Source: a virus | Direction: 5' to 3' (one strand) | Length of the DNA: 64,000 nt | IMG/VR virus record: IMGVR_UViG_3300009502_000048 | Location: 1-64,000 of that record | Notes under the pieces: generated by a model | What the model saw: the letters and a program-made list of their open reading frames with translations, nothing else | What the model was told of the DNA's origin: nothing | The model's database searches: none | In this document: positions 42,336 to 50,423 of the stretch, one piece after another | Layout of the letters: the number at the start of each line of letters is the position of its first letter | Position numbering within the stretch: position 1 is the first letter of the stretch | Made by a program: the position numbers and the translations under genes

Positions 42336-43081
42336 AATAGATTTGCCCCTACTTTTACTAATACACAAGGATCTGAAATCCAAATTTCACGATTTGGTGG
42401 TATGTTATTTCCAGCCCTTACTAATGAAAAATCACAAGCATCTGGATCCATAAGATAATCAATAAAACCATAAAATGTTTTTCCACTACCCATATATGAT
42501 ACAAAAAAGGGCATAGCATACTTATATCTAAAAGCCTTGATATCCATTTCTTTTATAATTAACTCTTTATTTTTATCTATTAGTTTGAATATTTTTACCA
42601 TATTAGGAAAATCATAATCTGCTCTAGTAACACATATATAATCTGATTCAACCACTATGCCGGTAATTTCTGAAATATCTTCAAATGAATATTGTAATCT
42701 TTTAGATCCCCAAATGTCCATATATGGGCATACCCCAACCTTTCCACCATTTATTGGGTATACATTATAAACATCCCCGAATCCATCGGAATATTCAGAA
42801 TCGGTTGAACATATAATAGATTTACTTCTTTTTGGATATTTTGACCATTTTGATGAATTATCCATCATCAATGTATAATAATTAGATGTACTGGCTGACC
42901 TTCTAAGATCTTTAGATTTTGATGGATCAATATAAGCAAAATCACCATATCCACCAACACCACGATATATTTGAACTTTACTAACAAAGGCATCAGCATG
43001 GTCAGTTCGTAATAATTCACGGGCTTCTTCTTTGGTAATTGGTTTGCCTCTTTGTTTTTCTACGTATTCATTTAATCTCAT
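42332..43081 (-). CDS. ADP-ribosyltransferase-like packaged protein, paralogue A5
   Basis: 249 residues. MRLNEYVEKQ start. IYRGVGGYG near residue 39, YPKRSKSIICSTD near 90, GGKVGVCPYMDIWG, and PPNREIWISDPC with the putative Glu. Same subtype as A1, A2 and A6. First of the contiguous five-gene array. Confidence 0.6.
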   Translation of the reverse strand: MRLNEYVEKQRGKPITKEEARELLRTDHADAFVSKVQIYRGVGGYGDFAYIDPSKSKDLRRSASTSNYYTLMMDNSSKWSKYPKRSKSIICSTDSEYSDGFGDVYNVYPINGGKVGVCPYMDIWGSKRLQYSFEDISEITGIVVESDYICVTRADYDFPNMVKIFKLIDKNKELIIKEMDIKAFRYKYAMPFFVSYMGSGKTFYGFIDYLMDPDACDFSLVRAGNNIPPNREIWISDPCVLVKVGANLL

Positions 43082-43085
43082 TATT

Positions 43086-43247
43086 TTATAATCCAGAGTC
43101 TTTGAGTAATTGTGGAATCATTTTTTTAATCTTATTATCTAGTATAGTTCTATGATAGTTCTTCAATGAACACTTTTCATCCTTAAATATTTCACACTTG
43201 TCACATTCTAATTTTTTAACTATACAATATATTGGTTTGTTACTCAT
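43086..43247 (-). CDS. Small Cys-rich protein
   Basis: Start at 43247 (MSNKPIYCIVKK). 53 residues. CDKCEIFKDEKC gives a possible zinc knuckle. Overlaps the next small zinc-ribbon gene by 8 bp. Confidence 0.55.
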   Translation of the reverse strand: MSNKPIYCIVKKLECDKCEIFKDEKCSLKNYHRTILDNKIKKMIPQLLKDSGL

Positions 43248-43413
43248 TGATTTTACCAATACCAATTGTTCCAAAAGGGGTTTCAACGAATATTGTAGTA
43301 TCGGGGAACACATCTATTAATTCCTGGCAAAAAGGACAAACCATATCGTATCCATATTTTTTTACATTAAATTCTTTCTCGCAATAAGGACAAATTCCTT
43401 TATCGTTTATCAT
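43240..43413 (-). CDS. Small zinc-ribbon protein
   Basis: 57 residues, MINDKGICPYCEKEF to GIGKINE. CPYC and CPFC pairs, 18 residues apart, are a classic zinc ribbon. ATGA overlap with the upstream gene. Role unknown. Confidence 0.65.
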   Translation of the reverse strand: MINDKGICPYCEKEFNVKKYGYDMVCPFCQELIDVFPDTTIFVETPFGTIGIGKINE

Positions 43414-43712
43414 TTTTTATAAACTACCAAGTATATGAAAAAAATCAATAATTGCAGTAACGCTAATACGGCAGAAATTGCATACTGTGTTTTTGTGACT
43501 CGGCTGAGATGATCTTTGGATGCAAAACTTTCTGCTTGTTTATCCATTTTGTGTTGCAAATTATTAACGGAATCAAAGTGTTGATCGGTGGTTTGTTTGA
43601 ATAATTTATGCTCGGCCAAAATCAATTCTCTAGCTAAAACTAAAGCCTTCTCTTCCAATTCCATTTTAGTTTCAATGATGACTATTCTGTCATGATCACT
43701 ATGTTCAGTCAT
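43410..43712 (-). CDS. Coiled-coil protein with C-terminal membrane anchor
   Basis: 100 residues. Residues 1-70 form a charged helix or coiled coil; residues 76-97 (ISAVLALLQLLIFFIYLVV) are a membrane segment. Shape fits haemolysin XhlA-like or other lysis accessory proteins. It is near other membrane genes in this late operon. Confidence 0.6.
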   Translation of the reverse strand: MTEHSDHDRIVIIETKMELEEKALVLARELILAEHKLFKQTTDQHFDSVNNLQHKMDKQAESFASKDHLSRVTKTQYAISAVLALLQLLIFFIYLVVYKK

Positions 43713-43731
43713 ATTATCCTCTCATTAAATT

Positions 43732-44175
43732 TTATTCAATTGATTTATCATCTTTTCTACCATAGTATCTTCTGTTAGTAATATCTTCTATAATGGATAA
43801 ATAACAATCTGTTCCTTTTATGGTTATAATTTTTGTTGTAACTTCCGTATGAACTAATCTTGTTTTTACCTGATATGTAATTTTTATCTTAGAAGCAATT
43901 CCATTTTTTTTGATCTCATTAACTATTTTTTGTCTATCATCATCATTAACATACATTCCAACATCAACTAATTTTTTGCCTAAAAGTTCGTATTCAGAAT
44001 AACCAGATATTTCTTCAAAGGCATGGTTGATTTTTACAACTTCACCTGTAAGTTTAGTAATAGACATAGGTGTTGGGTTCATACAAAATGCTAGTCGAAA
44101 CATTGTTTCAGATTCTTTCAATGCAATGTCACGTTCGATTAATTTCTTTGTTAATTCAGATAATGTCAATTCCAT
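43732..44175 (-). CDS. PAS-domain protein
   Basis: 147 residues. An N-terminal helix (LTLSELTKKLIERDIALKES) followed by a PAS fold: MFRLAFCMNPTPMSITKLTGEVVKINHAFEEISGYSEYELLGK, continued to DCYLSIIEDITNRR. No kinase or output domain. PAS proteins sense ligands or mediate protein contacts; a decoy or adaptor for host signalling is possible. Confidence 0.75.
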   Translation of the reverse strand: MELTLSELTKKLIERDIALKESETMFRLAFCMNPTPMSITKLTGEVVKINHAFEEISGYSEYELLGKKLVDVGMYVNDDDRQKIVNEIKKNGIASKIKITYQVKTRLVHTEVTTKIITIKGTDCYLSIIEDITNRRYYGRKDDKSIE

Positions 44176-44186
44176 AATTCACCTCG

Positions 44187-44441
44187 TTATCGAATAAGGT
44201 ACTTTAGTCCGAGCATAATCAAACCACAAAATATGCCAACACCAATTCCAGAAATTATACCCCATTTTCTACCAGCTCGTTCTCCGGCTTCCTTAGCAAT
44301 ATGTGTAAGTTCATTATCAAATACAGCAAGTCTTCTTAGAATTAGTTCTACTTTTTCACCATATTTCTCTTTCCATTTTTTATCGTCTTCTATATAAGTC
44401 AATACGGCCTTCGCCCATTCACTCCAATCTTCTGATGCCAT
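44187..44441 (-). CDS. Small membrane-anchored protein (XhlA-like layout)
   Basis: 84 residues. Helical amphipathic N part, then a C-terminal membrane segment (GIISGIGVGIFCGLIMLGLKYLI). Layout as in haemolysin XhlA-type proteins. It lies between two PAS genes. Confidence 0.55.
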   Translation of the reverse strand: MASEDWSEWAKAVLTYIEDDKKWKEKYGEKVELILRRLAVFDNELTHIAKEAGERAGRKWGIISGIGVGIFCGLIMLGLKYLIR

Positions 44442-44942
44442 TTAAGCCCCCTTACGTTGGTTATCGGTAATATTTCTTCCACTTCCAACCGTTCCTATCA
44501 ATGTATTATTTAGAAAAATAGGTGATTTATTGACTTCCAAACATAAATATTTTCCTTTAACATTTCCATCCTCAATAAATGTACCAGACTTTTTGGTTTT
44601 CAATATTATTGCATCAGAATCAACACATACTTCACCAAAGGTATGCCATAGCGGATCATTAGGATGTAATTCTCTAGCACGGTTTACAAAAAACATATCA
44701 TTTTTTCCAATCGGCTCATCAAAATCTGATGTACATAACAAATTTTCACACATGGATTTGTTTACATGTGTAAACACACCATTTACATCCTTTGCCCATA
44801 TCAAATCTGGATTTGAATTACATATTAATTTTAATGTTTCATATAGAATTTGAAAATGATGTTCATTTTCTTGTATTTGAAGTTCATTGTTTAATAATCG
44901 TTCCGTTAATTCTCTAAGAGACAAATTATTTATCACACTCAT
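44442..44942 (-). CDS. PAS-domain protein
   Basis: 166 residues. Same kind of N-terminal helix as the other PAS protein (LSLRELTERLLNNELQI), then a PAS fold: LICNSNPDLIWAKDVNGVFTHVNKSMCENL to LIGTVGSGRNITDNQ, the usual PAS end. No output domain. Its GGGGGAG ribosome site lies inside a tiny upstream reading frame. Confidence 0.75.
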   Translation of the reverse strand: MSVINNLSLRELTERLLNNELQIQENEHHFQILYETLKLICNSNPDLIWAKDVNGVFTHVNKSMCENLLCTSDFDEPIGKNDMFFVNRARELHPNDPLWHTFGEVCVDSDAIILKTKKSGTFIEDGNVKGKYLCLEVNKSPIFLNNTLIGTVGSGRNITDNQRKGA

Positions 44943-45006
44943 TACTCCCCCCGTATTTGTAATCTTTTATTTTGATATTCAAAAATAAATAGTCGTTTAA
45001 TCTCAT
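44926..45006 (-). CDS. Tiny reading frame with orphan targeting sequence
   Basis: 26 residues beginning MRLNDYLFLN. It overlaps the amidoligase stop by ATGA and the PAS gene start by 17 bases. It has the MRL..Y.L pattern but no body, so it is either a decayed packaged protein or a leader peptide whose translation reaches the PAS start. Confidence 0.4.
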   Translation of the reverse strand: MRLNDYLFLNIKIKDYKYGGSNECDK

Positions 45007-46331
45007 GGTTTTATATTCAACATTCTCATAAATTCTTCCTCTTTTTTACTAAGTTTTGGTAAGAATTGTAGTCGCCTTTCTAATTTTTTTAAATATTGAG
45101 CATTTACCTTATTTGAATATAATGATTCTTTTTTATCGGATCTATAAGATCTTTTTGGTTCATATAGTATCGGATCAGTTTTACTTTTTACCTTATCAAT
45201 CTCTTGCATAATAAGATATACTTCTAGTTTTGATAGGATACGACTGCATTTGGCTATGTATTCTTTTTTCTTATAATTCGGGTCACGTGATATCTTTAAG
45301 GCGTATACATATTGTGCAATAACTACTTTGATTTTATCCCATTTCAAATGATATCCACTACCGCCAATATATCTAAATTCGATATAAGGGCTTTCTTCAT
45401 CCATATGTTCTATGTTTATGCCATGATAATGTTGTGAACTATATTTTATATCTAAATCTTTTGTTCTAATCATATTACGCAATTGATGAACTCTTGTCAC
45501 ACCTTCACTACCAAACTGTTTTGTACTATCAGAATACATTTCTTGTCTAATTTTTTCTTTCATACTAATAACATACATATTCGCTTCTCTACCATCAAAG
45601 AACTTCCATAAATAATCTTCATCAACAAATAAACATAATTTCACCGTATCAATTTTATCCATTCCATTTTTCAATGAAATGTTTATATGTAACCCACAGT
45701 CATTGTCCGTATCACCAATTTTCTTGATCATATCAAAAACATTAGGGCAAATTTTTAAAAATTTAGGTAATGACATAGGCGGACTAACAAGTTCAATGCC
45801 ATATCCGCCCCCTAACGAACAATCTTCATTTATATCCCATCCTCTTGATGATTCCAATATTTGTGGATTAGCGTCCAAATAATCCTGAAGCGAATTTCTC
45901 ATATGGTCAAAATCATTTTCAAACTCATTCCTATTCCATGAACTAATATAATCATTTGGTTGATCTGGTTCTTCTGGTGCAGGATGTTCGTCTTCCCATT
46001 TTTCGGTTGCTTCTTCTACAATGCCATCTTCTTCATCTGTAAGGTCTGAATGATCTCTGTCAGGAAATGTTTCTTCTAAAAAATCCGATACGAATCTTGA
46101 CCGTTCATTTCGCCATGAACGGTCAAAGTCGTAAAGAGCGTCATCATAATTTATAGAATTTTCTATTGCATTTTCATAATCTTCTTTTTCAGCTGATCTG
46201 TAATTATCTAAAAAAGATTCATTCATTTTAAATTCAAATTCGGCCCCAACGAGGATATCATCAGACCCAAGTATGGCATCTATTTCCTTCTTATTAACTT
46301 TTTCATTCAAATCATTATAAAATCTGGACAT
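45003..46331 (-). CDS. Amidoligase-family enzyme, putative packaged
   Basis: 442 residues. Amidoligase (carboxylate-amine ligase) motifs: ILVGAEFEFKM near residue 25, YGIELVSPP, CGLHINIS, and SPYIEFRYIGGSGYH. The family catalyses ATP-dependent amide formation, modifying peptides or proteins. An acidic insert lies at residues 80-140. MSRFYNDLNEK has L-N-E as a possible cleavage site. Confidence 0.75.
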   Translation of the reverse strand: MSRFYNDLNEKVNKKEIDAILGSDDILVGAEFEFKMNESFLDNYRSAEKEDYENAIENSINYDDALYDFDRSWRNERSRFVSDFLEETFPDRDHSDLTDEEDGIVEEATEKWEDEHPAPEEPDQPNDYISSWNRNEFENDFDHMRNSLQDYLDANPQILESSRGWDINEDCSLGGGYGIELVSPPMSLPKFLKICPNVFDMIKKIGDTDNDCGLHINISLKNGMDKIDTVKLCLFVDEDYLWKFFDGREANMYVISMKEKIRQEMYSDSTKQFGSEGVTRVHQLRNMIRTKDLDIKYSSQHYHGINIEHMDEESPYIEFRYIGGSGYHLKWDKIKVVIAQYVYALKISRDPNYKKKEYIAKCSRILSKLEVYLIMQEIDKVKSKTDPILYEPKRSYRSDKKESLYSNKVNAQYLKKLERRLQFLPKLSKKEEEFMRMLNIKP

Positions 46332-46333
46332 CG

Positions 46334-46717
46334 TTACCTCACGAAAATTTCAAATATAATTCTGCTCGTATCTTCTTGAACGCCTGATGTAAATGGCCAG
46401 CCCATCTGGTCGCACAATTCTACAATAAAATCAGATATTTCTTCCAATTCTTCAAATAATACAACAAGAACCATGTTTCCACTTTTTCTTGAAAAAACTA
46501 TGGTTCTATCGACATCTTCATATGTGTCACTATATGTTGCCAACGTATATTGGGCATTACATGGATGTTCAATATAATGATATATCATTTCTTTGTCATT
46601 ACTCTTGACCGCAACGGCTTCATTGAGAAGATTTTGTATTGGTTTGGCTTTCTTTTCTTCTTTTATAATAACCTTTGCCGGTATTTTATTCAAGAATTTT
46701 TTCATTTTATCTGACAT
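46334..46717 (-). CDS. Hypothetical protein
   Basis: Start at 46717 (MSDKMKKFLNKIPAK). About 127 residues. An internal N-L-L-N-E-A-V near residue 35 looks like a prohead-protease site and might define a longer propeptide. No known domain. Between the amidoligase and kinase genes. Confidence 0.55.
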   Translation of the reverse strand: MSDKMKKFLNKIPAKVIIKEEKKAKPIQNLLNEAVAVKSNDKEMIYHYIEHPCNAQYTLATYSDTYEDVDRTIVFSRKSGNMVLVVLFEELEEISDFIVELCDQMGWPFTSGVQEDTSRIIFEIFVR

Positions 46718-46728
46718 ACTAATACTCC

Positions 46729-47445
46729 TTATTTGCCATACCATGTGCTGGCTATTCTTTTTATATCTTCAATATCCATTATATTCGGTGATAAATATTT
46801 CCACCCATTCACTAACATTTTATCATATCGTTCAACACCAATAGGATTTTCAATCGGAGCATCATAAAAATATGAAATTCGTTTGAATGCTTTTTTGATA
46901 ACATCATCAGTCAGTTCATTGTCATCATTATTTATCTCCATATTAAAATTAAAATACCCTTTTACATCATTTTTTAATTTTTGTAGTTTTTTATGATAAT
47001 CAACTATAACGGATTGGTCAACTTTACGTTGTCTATTATTAGCACGTTGTAATGCTGTATCTAATGATGTATTGACAAATATCATGGCATAATCATATCC
47101 TATTTCATCTAATACATTCAATCTTGCCCTCAATCTATTTGGATTTGCTGCCGTTGTATCAATAAATAATGGTAGAATACCATTAAAATATTGAACCAAT
47201 TGATTTTTAGATATTATTTTAGAACGGTCATATACTGCCGGTATGTTTTCTATGTCAAGAAATTCAGTAAACTTATCAACATTTACAATTCTAGGTTCAA
47301 CGGTTCCTGATTTGATTTTTGTTAATATATAACTTTTTCCTGAACCGGCTGTTCCGGCCATGAATATAGCTTTGAATCGCCCGGCATCATTCACACTTTC
47401 GGTTAATAATGATGTTGTTTCATTCATATACGATAAAAAGCCCAT
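46729..47445 (-). CDS. P-loop kinase (zeta-toxin/AAA-like), putative packaged
   Basis: 238 residues. MGFLSYMNET start, related to the targeting motif. Walker A IFMAGTAGSGKSYIL near residue 30, FIDTTAANPNRL, and the lid segment TALQRANNRQR. Resembles zeta-toxin-like or polynucleotide-kinase-like enzymes; the substrate is unknown. Starts at a TAATG junction with the pseudogene upstream. Confidence 0.72.
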   Translation of the reverse strand: MGFLSYMNETTSLLTESVNDAGRFKAIFMAGTAGSGKSYILTKIKSGTVEPRIVNVDKFTEFLDIENIPAVYDRSKIISKNQLVQYFNGILPLFIDTTAANPNRLRARLNVLDEIGYDYAMIFVNTSLDTALQRANNRQRKVDQSVIVDYHKKLQKLKNDVKGYFNFNMEINNDDNELTDDVIKKAFKRISYFYDAPIENPIGVERYDKMLVNGWKYLSPNIMDIEDIKRIASTWYGK

Positions 47446-47672
47446 TAATATTCTCCTTTAGTTATCTTTTTAACAGCATAATAAGATACATTTAAAGCAT
47501 CCATTATTTATTGAAATGTATTACCAGCATCACGCAATAATAAAATATTATCTATATATTTTTTATATTTTCTTTTACCAAACTTTCCATTTTTTTCACC
47601 TGTTGTTCCGATATGAGATTGGCTATTTTTTAATATTCTTTCTGTCAAATATTTTTCTTCAATATTAATCAT
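47445..47672 (-). pseudogene. Homing endonuclease remnant with nonsense codon
   Basis: 76 in-frame codons: MINIEEKYLTERILK... with NUMOD3-like HIGTTGEKNGKFGKRK, then a C-terminal helix-turn-helix interrupted by TAA at 47508-47510 (AGNTFQ-stop-IMDALNVSYYAVKKI). Both ends overlap neighbouring genes by TAATG. Without the stop the helix-turn-helix would match those of other GIY-YIG genes here. Confidence 0.6.
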
Positions 47673-48223
47673 TACTTGCCTCCAACCTTCATCTTACTTA
47701 TAAATTTCTTATCCAATTTTTCTAAAAACATATCAAATTCAAAGAAAACTATACTAGGCAATTCATCATCGTATGATAAGATGACATGTTGTTTGATATT
47801 TGTTTTCATCAATTTCGATAATGATGTGTCATCTTCAATGCCTACTAATATTGGCATTCCCTTTTTTCTGAATATCAACATCCCTTGTTTATCAGCAGTT
47901 CTAGCATCCTTGATACATTGTGCCCAGAAATCTTGTATTGTATCATTCTTATTATTCTTGAATAATTTCATGAAATCAGCATCAGGATACCCATCTTTAC
48001 ATTCAATAGAGAATTTTGATGTCAAAACTCTAGCTTCTGGTTTTATGGCTATTATATCGCCTGTTATTTCACCGTTTTGTTCGTTCATTGTGGCCACAGC
48101 ACCTGAACTTGGGCTTCTGTAGAAATAATATTCTTTATCCTGTCCTGTAAGCCACAAACTAAGTTTATGTGATATCAATCGTTCAAAAGCACTGCCTTTC
48201 GATTTTCCCTTGCCTGGTTTCAT
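47672..48223 (-). CDS. PD-(D/E)XK nuclease, Holliday-junction-resolvase-like
   Basis: 183 residues. GSAFERLISHKLSLWL (Glu), FYRSPSSGA, GDIIAIKPE (Asp), and FSIECKDGY (E-x-K) are in the order of archaeal Hjc/RecU-type and phage PD-(D/E)XK nucleases. Probably a DNA-processing enzyme. Whether it replaces T4 gp49 is not known. Confidence 0.68.
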   Translation of the reverse strand: MKPGKGKSKGSAFERLISHKLSLWLTGQDKEYYFYRSPSSGAVATMNEQNGEITGDIIAIKPEARVLTSKFSIECKDGYPDADFMKLFKNNKNDTIQDFWAQCIKDARTADKQGMLIFRKKGMPILVGIEDDTSLSKLMKTNIKQHVILSYDDELPSIVFFEFDMFLEKLDKKFISKMKVGGK

Positions 48224-48225
48224 TA

Positions 48226-48435
48226 TTAAACAACCTCCCTCAATATAAATCCATTATATCCTCTATATCTCAACATTTTAAATTCATCAGATATTTCCTT
48301 GATTGCTTGTTTTATCTCTTTGAATATTGTAGGTATAAGATTAGTCAATGATTCAGATACATTATAGTTATCTAAAAAATGAATATAATCTTCATAGGTT
48401 ATACTTTCTTCTTGAACATAAGTATTCAATCTCAT
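48226..48435 (-). CDS. Small putative packaged protein
   Basis: 69 residues starting MRLNTYVQEES (V-Q-E site). The rest is a single helical domain (FKEIKQAIKEISDEF). Three bases from the nuclease gene. Confidence 0.6.
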   Translation of the reverse strand: MRLNTYVQEESITYEDYIHFLDNYNVSESLTNLIPTIFKEIKQAIKEISDEFKMLRYRGYNGFILREVV

Positions 48436-48445
48436 TGACGTTTTC

Positions 48446-48706
48446 CTATTTTGTATCAGTTGGAGTAGTTGTTTTTGCCGATGTTAATGCCGTTTCTATT
48501 ACTGATTTACCAGCCCATAGACCAAAAGATATACCAAAAAAACTGATTATAAATCCTTGTAGTTCTTTCAGATTTTGAATCATTTCTTTTGAACTGAAAC
48601 ATATAGCAATTGTAAGCATACAAAATATCATAACTGTTATGACTAAATTGACAAATGATCCTTTGATTGATTTTTTTTCATCATCCCAAAATATATTACT
48701 ATTCAT
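48446..48706 (-). CDS. Putative holin-like membrane protein
   Basis: About 86 residues from MNSNIFWDD (48706; 48715 also possible). Two membrane segments: LVITVMIFCMLTIAICF and ISFFGISFGLWAGKSVI, with short polar ends. Layout fits a class II holin or phage holin-accessory protein. Confidence 0.58.
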   Translation of the reverse strand: MNSNIFWDDEKKSIKGSFVNLVITVMIFCMLTIAICFSSKEMIQNLKELQGFIISFFGISFGLWAGKSVIETALTSAKTTTPTDTK

Positions 48707-48711
48707 GTTTA

Positions 48712-49032
48712 TCACCTCTTGATATTATCTATTTTATTTTTGACATCAATTCGTTCTTGTTCTATTTTTTGAAAATCCTCTTTTAATTCAACATCTTTAG
48801 GGTTCTTTTTTGTAAGTGCCTTATATTGATAATATTGGTCTGTTAGATTTATATATCTCTGTTCCAATCTATCTTTTACCATATCACTTTGAAATGATTT
48901 TAATGTTTGAACAAGTTGTATTTCAGATTTCTTCAAGTCATCTGATGTGGCATATCGGCTATCAATAGCTAATACGCCTGTTATCAAGGATATACCTAAT
49001 ACAATACTTCCTATAATTGTTTTTATTTCCAT
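48712..49032 (-). CDS. Membrane-anchored coiled-coil protein
   Basis: 106 residues. N-terminal membrane anchor (TIIGSIVLGISLITGVLAI) followed by a charged coiled coil. Shape of an inner-membrane spanin subunit or similar lysis protein. Adjacent to two more coiled-coil membrane genes. Confidence 0.55.
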   Translation of the reverse strand: MEIKTIIGSIVLGISLITGVLAIDSRYATSDDLKKSEIQLVQTLKSFQSDMVKDRLEQRYINLTDQYYQYKALTKKNPKDVELKEDFQKIEQERIDVKNKIDNIKR

Positions 49033-49057
49033 TATACACCTCTCACATTCAAAAGTA

Positions 49058-49507
49058 TTACAACAATAATACTAATACTGCGCCTGCAAGTATACCTATA
49101 CCAATACCACCAACAGCAATAAACACTTTATCCCATATATTGCCTTTGTCTTTTTCATATACTTTGATCTTATCTTCATATACTTTCTTTTGATTTTCAA
49201 GTTCCTTTGCTGATAAGTCTAATTGGTCTTGTTTTAACTTTACTTGTTCTTTTAGAATAATATTTTGTTCCATCAATAAAGTGTTTTGATCCACTAATTG
49301 ACTATTCGCCTTTTCAATCAAAACCACCTGACGTTCATATAAACTAGACCTTTCCAATTCAACAACCATTTTTTTAGCATCAGCAATTGGAATAACAATA
49401 TCTTCTGCAAACGATATGAGTGGTGTACATAATATGAATATACTACTTAACAGTATACCCAAGGGTTTTAAGCCTTGCTTTAATTTCTTTAACATCTTTA
49501 GGTTCAT
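49058..49507 (-). CDS. Secreted coiled-coil protein with C-terminal membrane segment
   Basis: 149 residues. A signal-like segment (LLSSIFILCTPLISFA) followed by a long coiled coil (residues 45-115) and a C-terminal membrane segment (FIAVGGIGIGILAGAVLVLLL). This resembles a single-molecule spanin, but no proper lipobox is visible (L before Cys), so the outer-membrane anchor is unproven. Overlaps the next gene by 65 bp. Confidence 0.55.
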   Translation of the reverse strand: MNLKMLKKLKQGLKPLGILLSSIFILCTPLISFAEDIVIPIADAKKMVVELERSSLYERQVVLIEKANSQLVDQNTLLMEQNIILKEQVKLKQDQLDLSAKELENQKKVYEDKIKVYEKDKGNIWDKVFIAVGGIGIGILAGAVLVLLL

Positions 49508-49814
49508 TTATATCAGTGACCTCCTTTTTTAATATATCCAATTCTTTCTTTGTTGCTACATATGCTAGTTGTGATGTTCGTAATTGAATAGTCAATGCGC
49601 TCAATTGTTTTTCTTTTTCTTGTAATTCTTTATTTTTTATTTCCATATTATTTACATACTCAATACGGTATTTTTCAATATAACTATCTAATACACTTTG
49701 GAAATATTTTGATGATGGCCCTTTCAGACCATAAAATAATAACACAAGGCATATGATAACAATACCTATTGCAATCACATATTTTCCAACAACATCCCAT
49801 ACTTCCTTAAACAT
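49443..49814 (-). CDS. Inner-membrane spanin-like protein
   Basis: 123 residues. N-terminal membrane segment (YVIAIGIVIICLVLLFYGL) followed by a long coiled coil (residues 50-105), as in Rz-type spanins. The 3' end overlaps the 5' end of the secreted coiled-coil gene in another frame, reminiscent of Rz/Rz1 overlap. Confidence 0.58.
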   Translation of the reverse strand: MFKEVWDVVGKYVIAIGIVIICLVLLFYGLKGPSSKYFQSVLDSYIEKYRIEYVNNMEIKNKELQEKEKQLSALTIQLRTSQLAYVATKKELDILKKEVTDINEPKDVKEIKARLKTLGYTVK

Positions 49815-49825
49815 TTTGATACCTC

Positions 49826-50422
49826 CTAAATTGTACCTTCATAATATCCAACTACATCAGATGGATTCCAAATATTTTCATTACTTTTTATTTGATTTAC
49901 ATATCTCAATTTACCACAAAGGCAAGCATCGAATCCAGTGGTTGCTTCTTTGTTTATTTGTCCGCCCCAACCACCGCCAAATTGAAAATATCTATATTTA
50001 CCAATTCGTATATTCATTGAAAAATATGGTATTGGTATATAGTGCCAAAATGAAGCAGCAAATTGAATAAAGAACATACTATTACAATATTTTGTATACC
50101 ATTTATTCCAAATACGAAGATCAGCAATTACATATTTTTTTCCTTTCCACATAAGTTTTCTATCACCCATAGGGACAGACCAACAATTATTTATAGGTTC
50201 CTTTTCATCATAAGGAAGATATCCCATTCTCAAATTCAATAATGAATATGGTTTTACATTTTTGAATACAAACGGCGGAACTGTATCTCGTAATACCTCT
50301 GCCGGATTACGGACAAAATCTTCAAGATTACTTGATTTACCATAAATGTAGGTGTCAAACCATTTCCATTTTCTACAAAAAGTAATCAACGATTGAAACC
50401 ATTTCATTTCCCAAATATGCAT
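49826..50422 (-). CDS. Hypothetical protein
   Basis: Start at 50422 (MHIWEMKWFQSL). About 198 residues, rich in Trp, Tyr and Phe (FFIQFAASFWHYIPIPYF, FQFGGGWGGQ). No family recognised. The start lies next to the stop of ART-like paralogue A6. Confidence 0.58.
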   Translation of the reverse strand: MHIWEMKWFQSLITFCRKWKWFDTYIYGKSSNLEDFVRNPAEVLRDTVPPFVFKNVKPYSLLNLRMGYLPYDEKEPINNCWSVPMGDRKLMWKGKKYVIADLRIWNKWYTKYCNSMFFIQFAASFWHYIPIPYFSMNIRIGKYRYFQFGGGWGGQINKEATTGFDACLCGKLRYVNQIKSNENIWNPSDVVGYYEGTI

Positions 50423-50423
50423 T

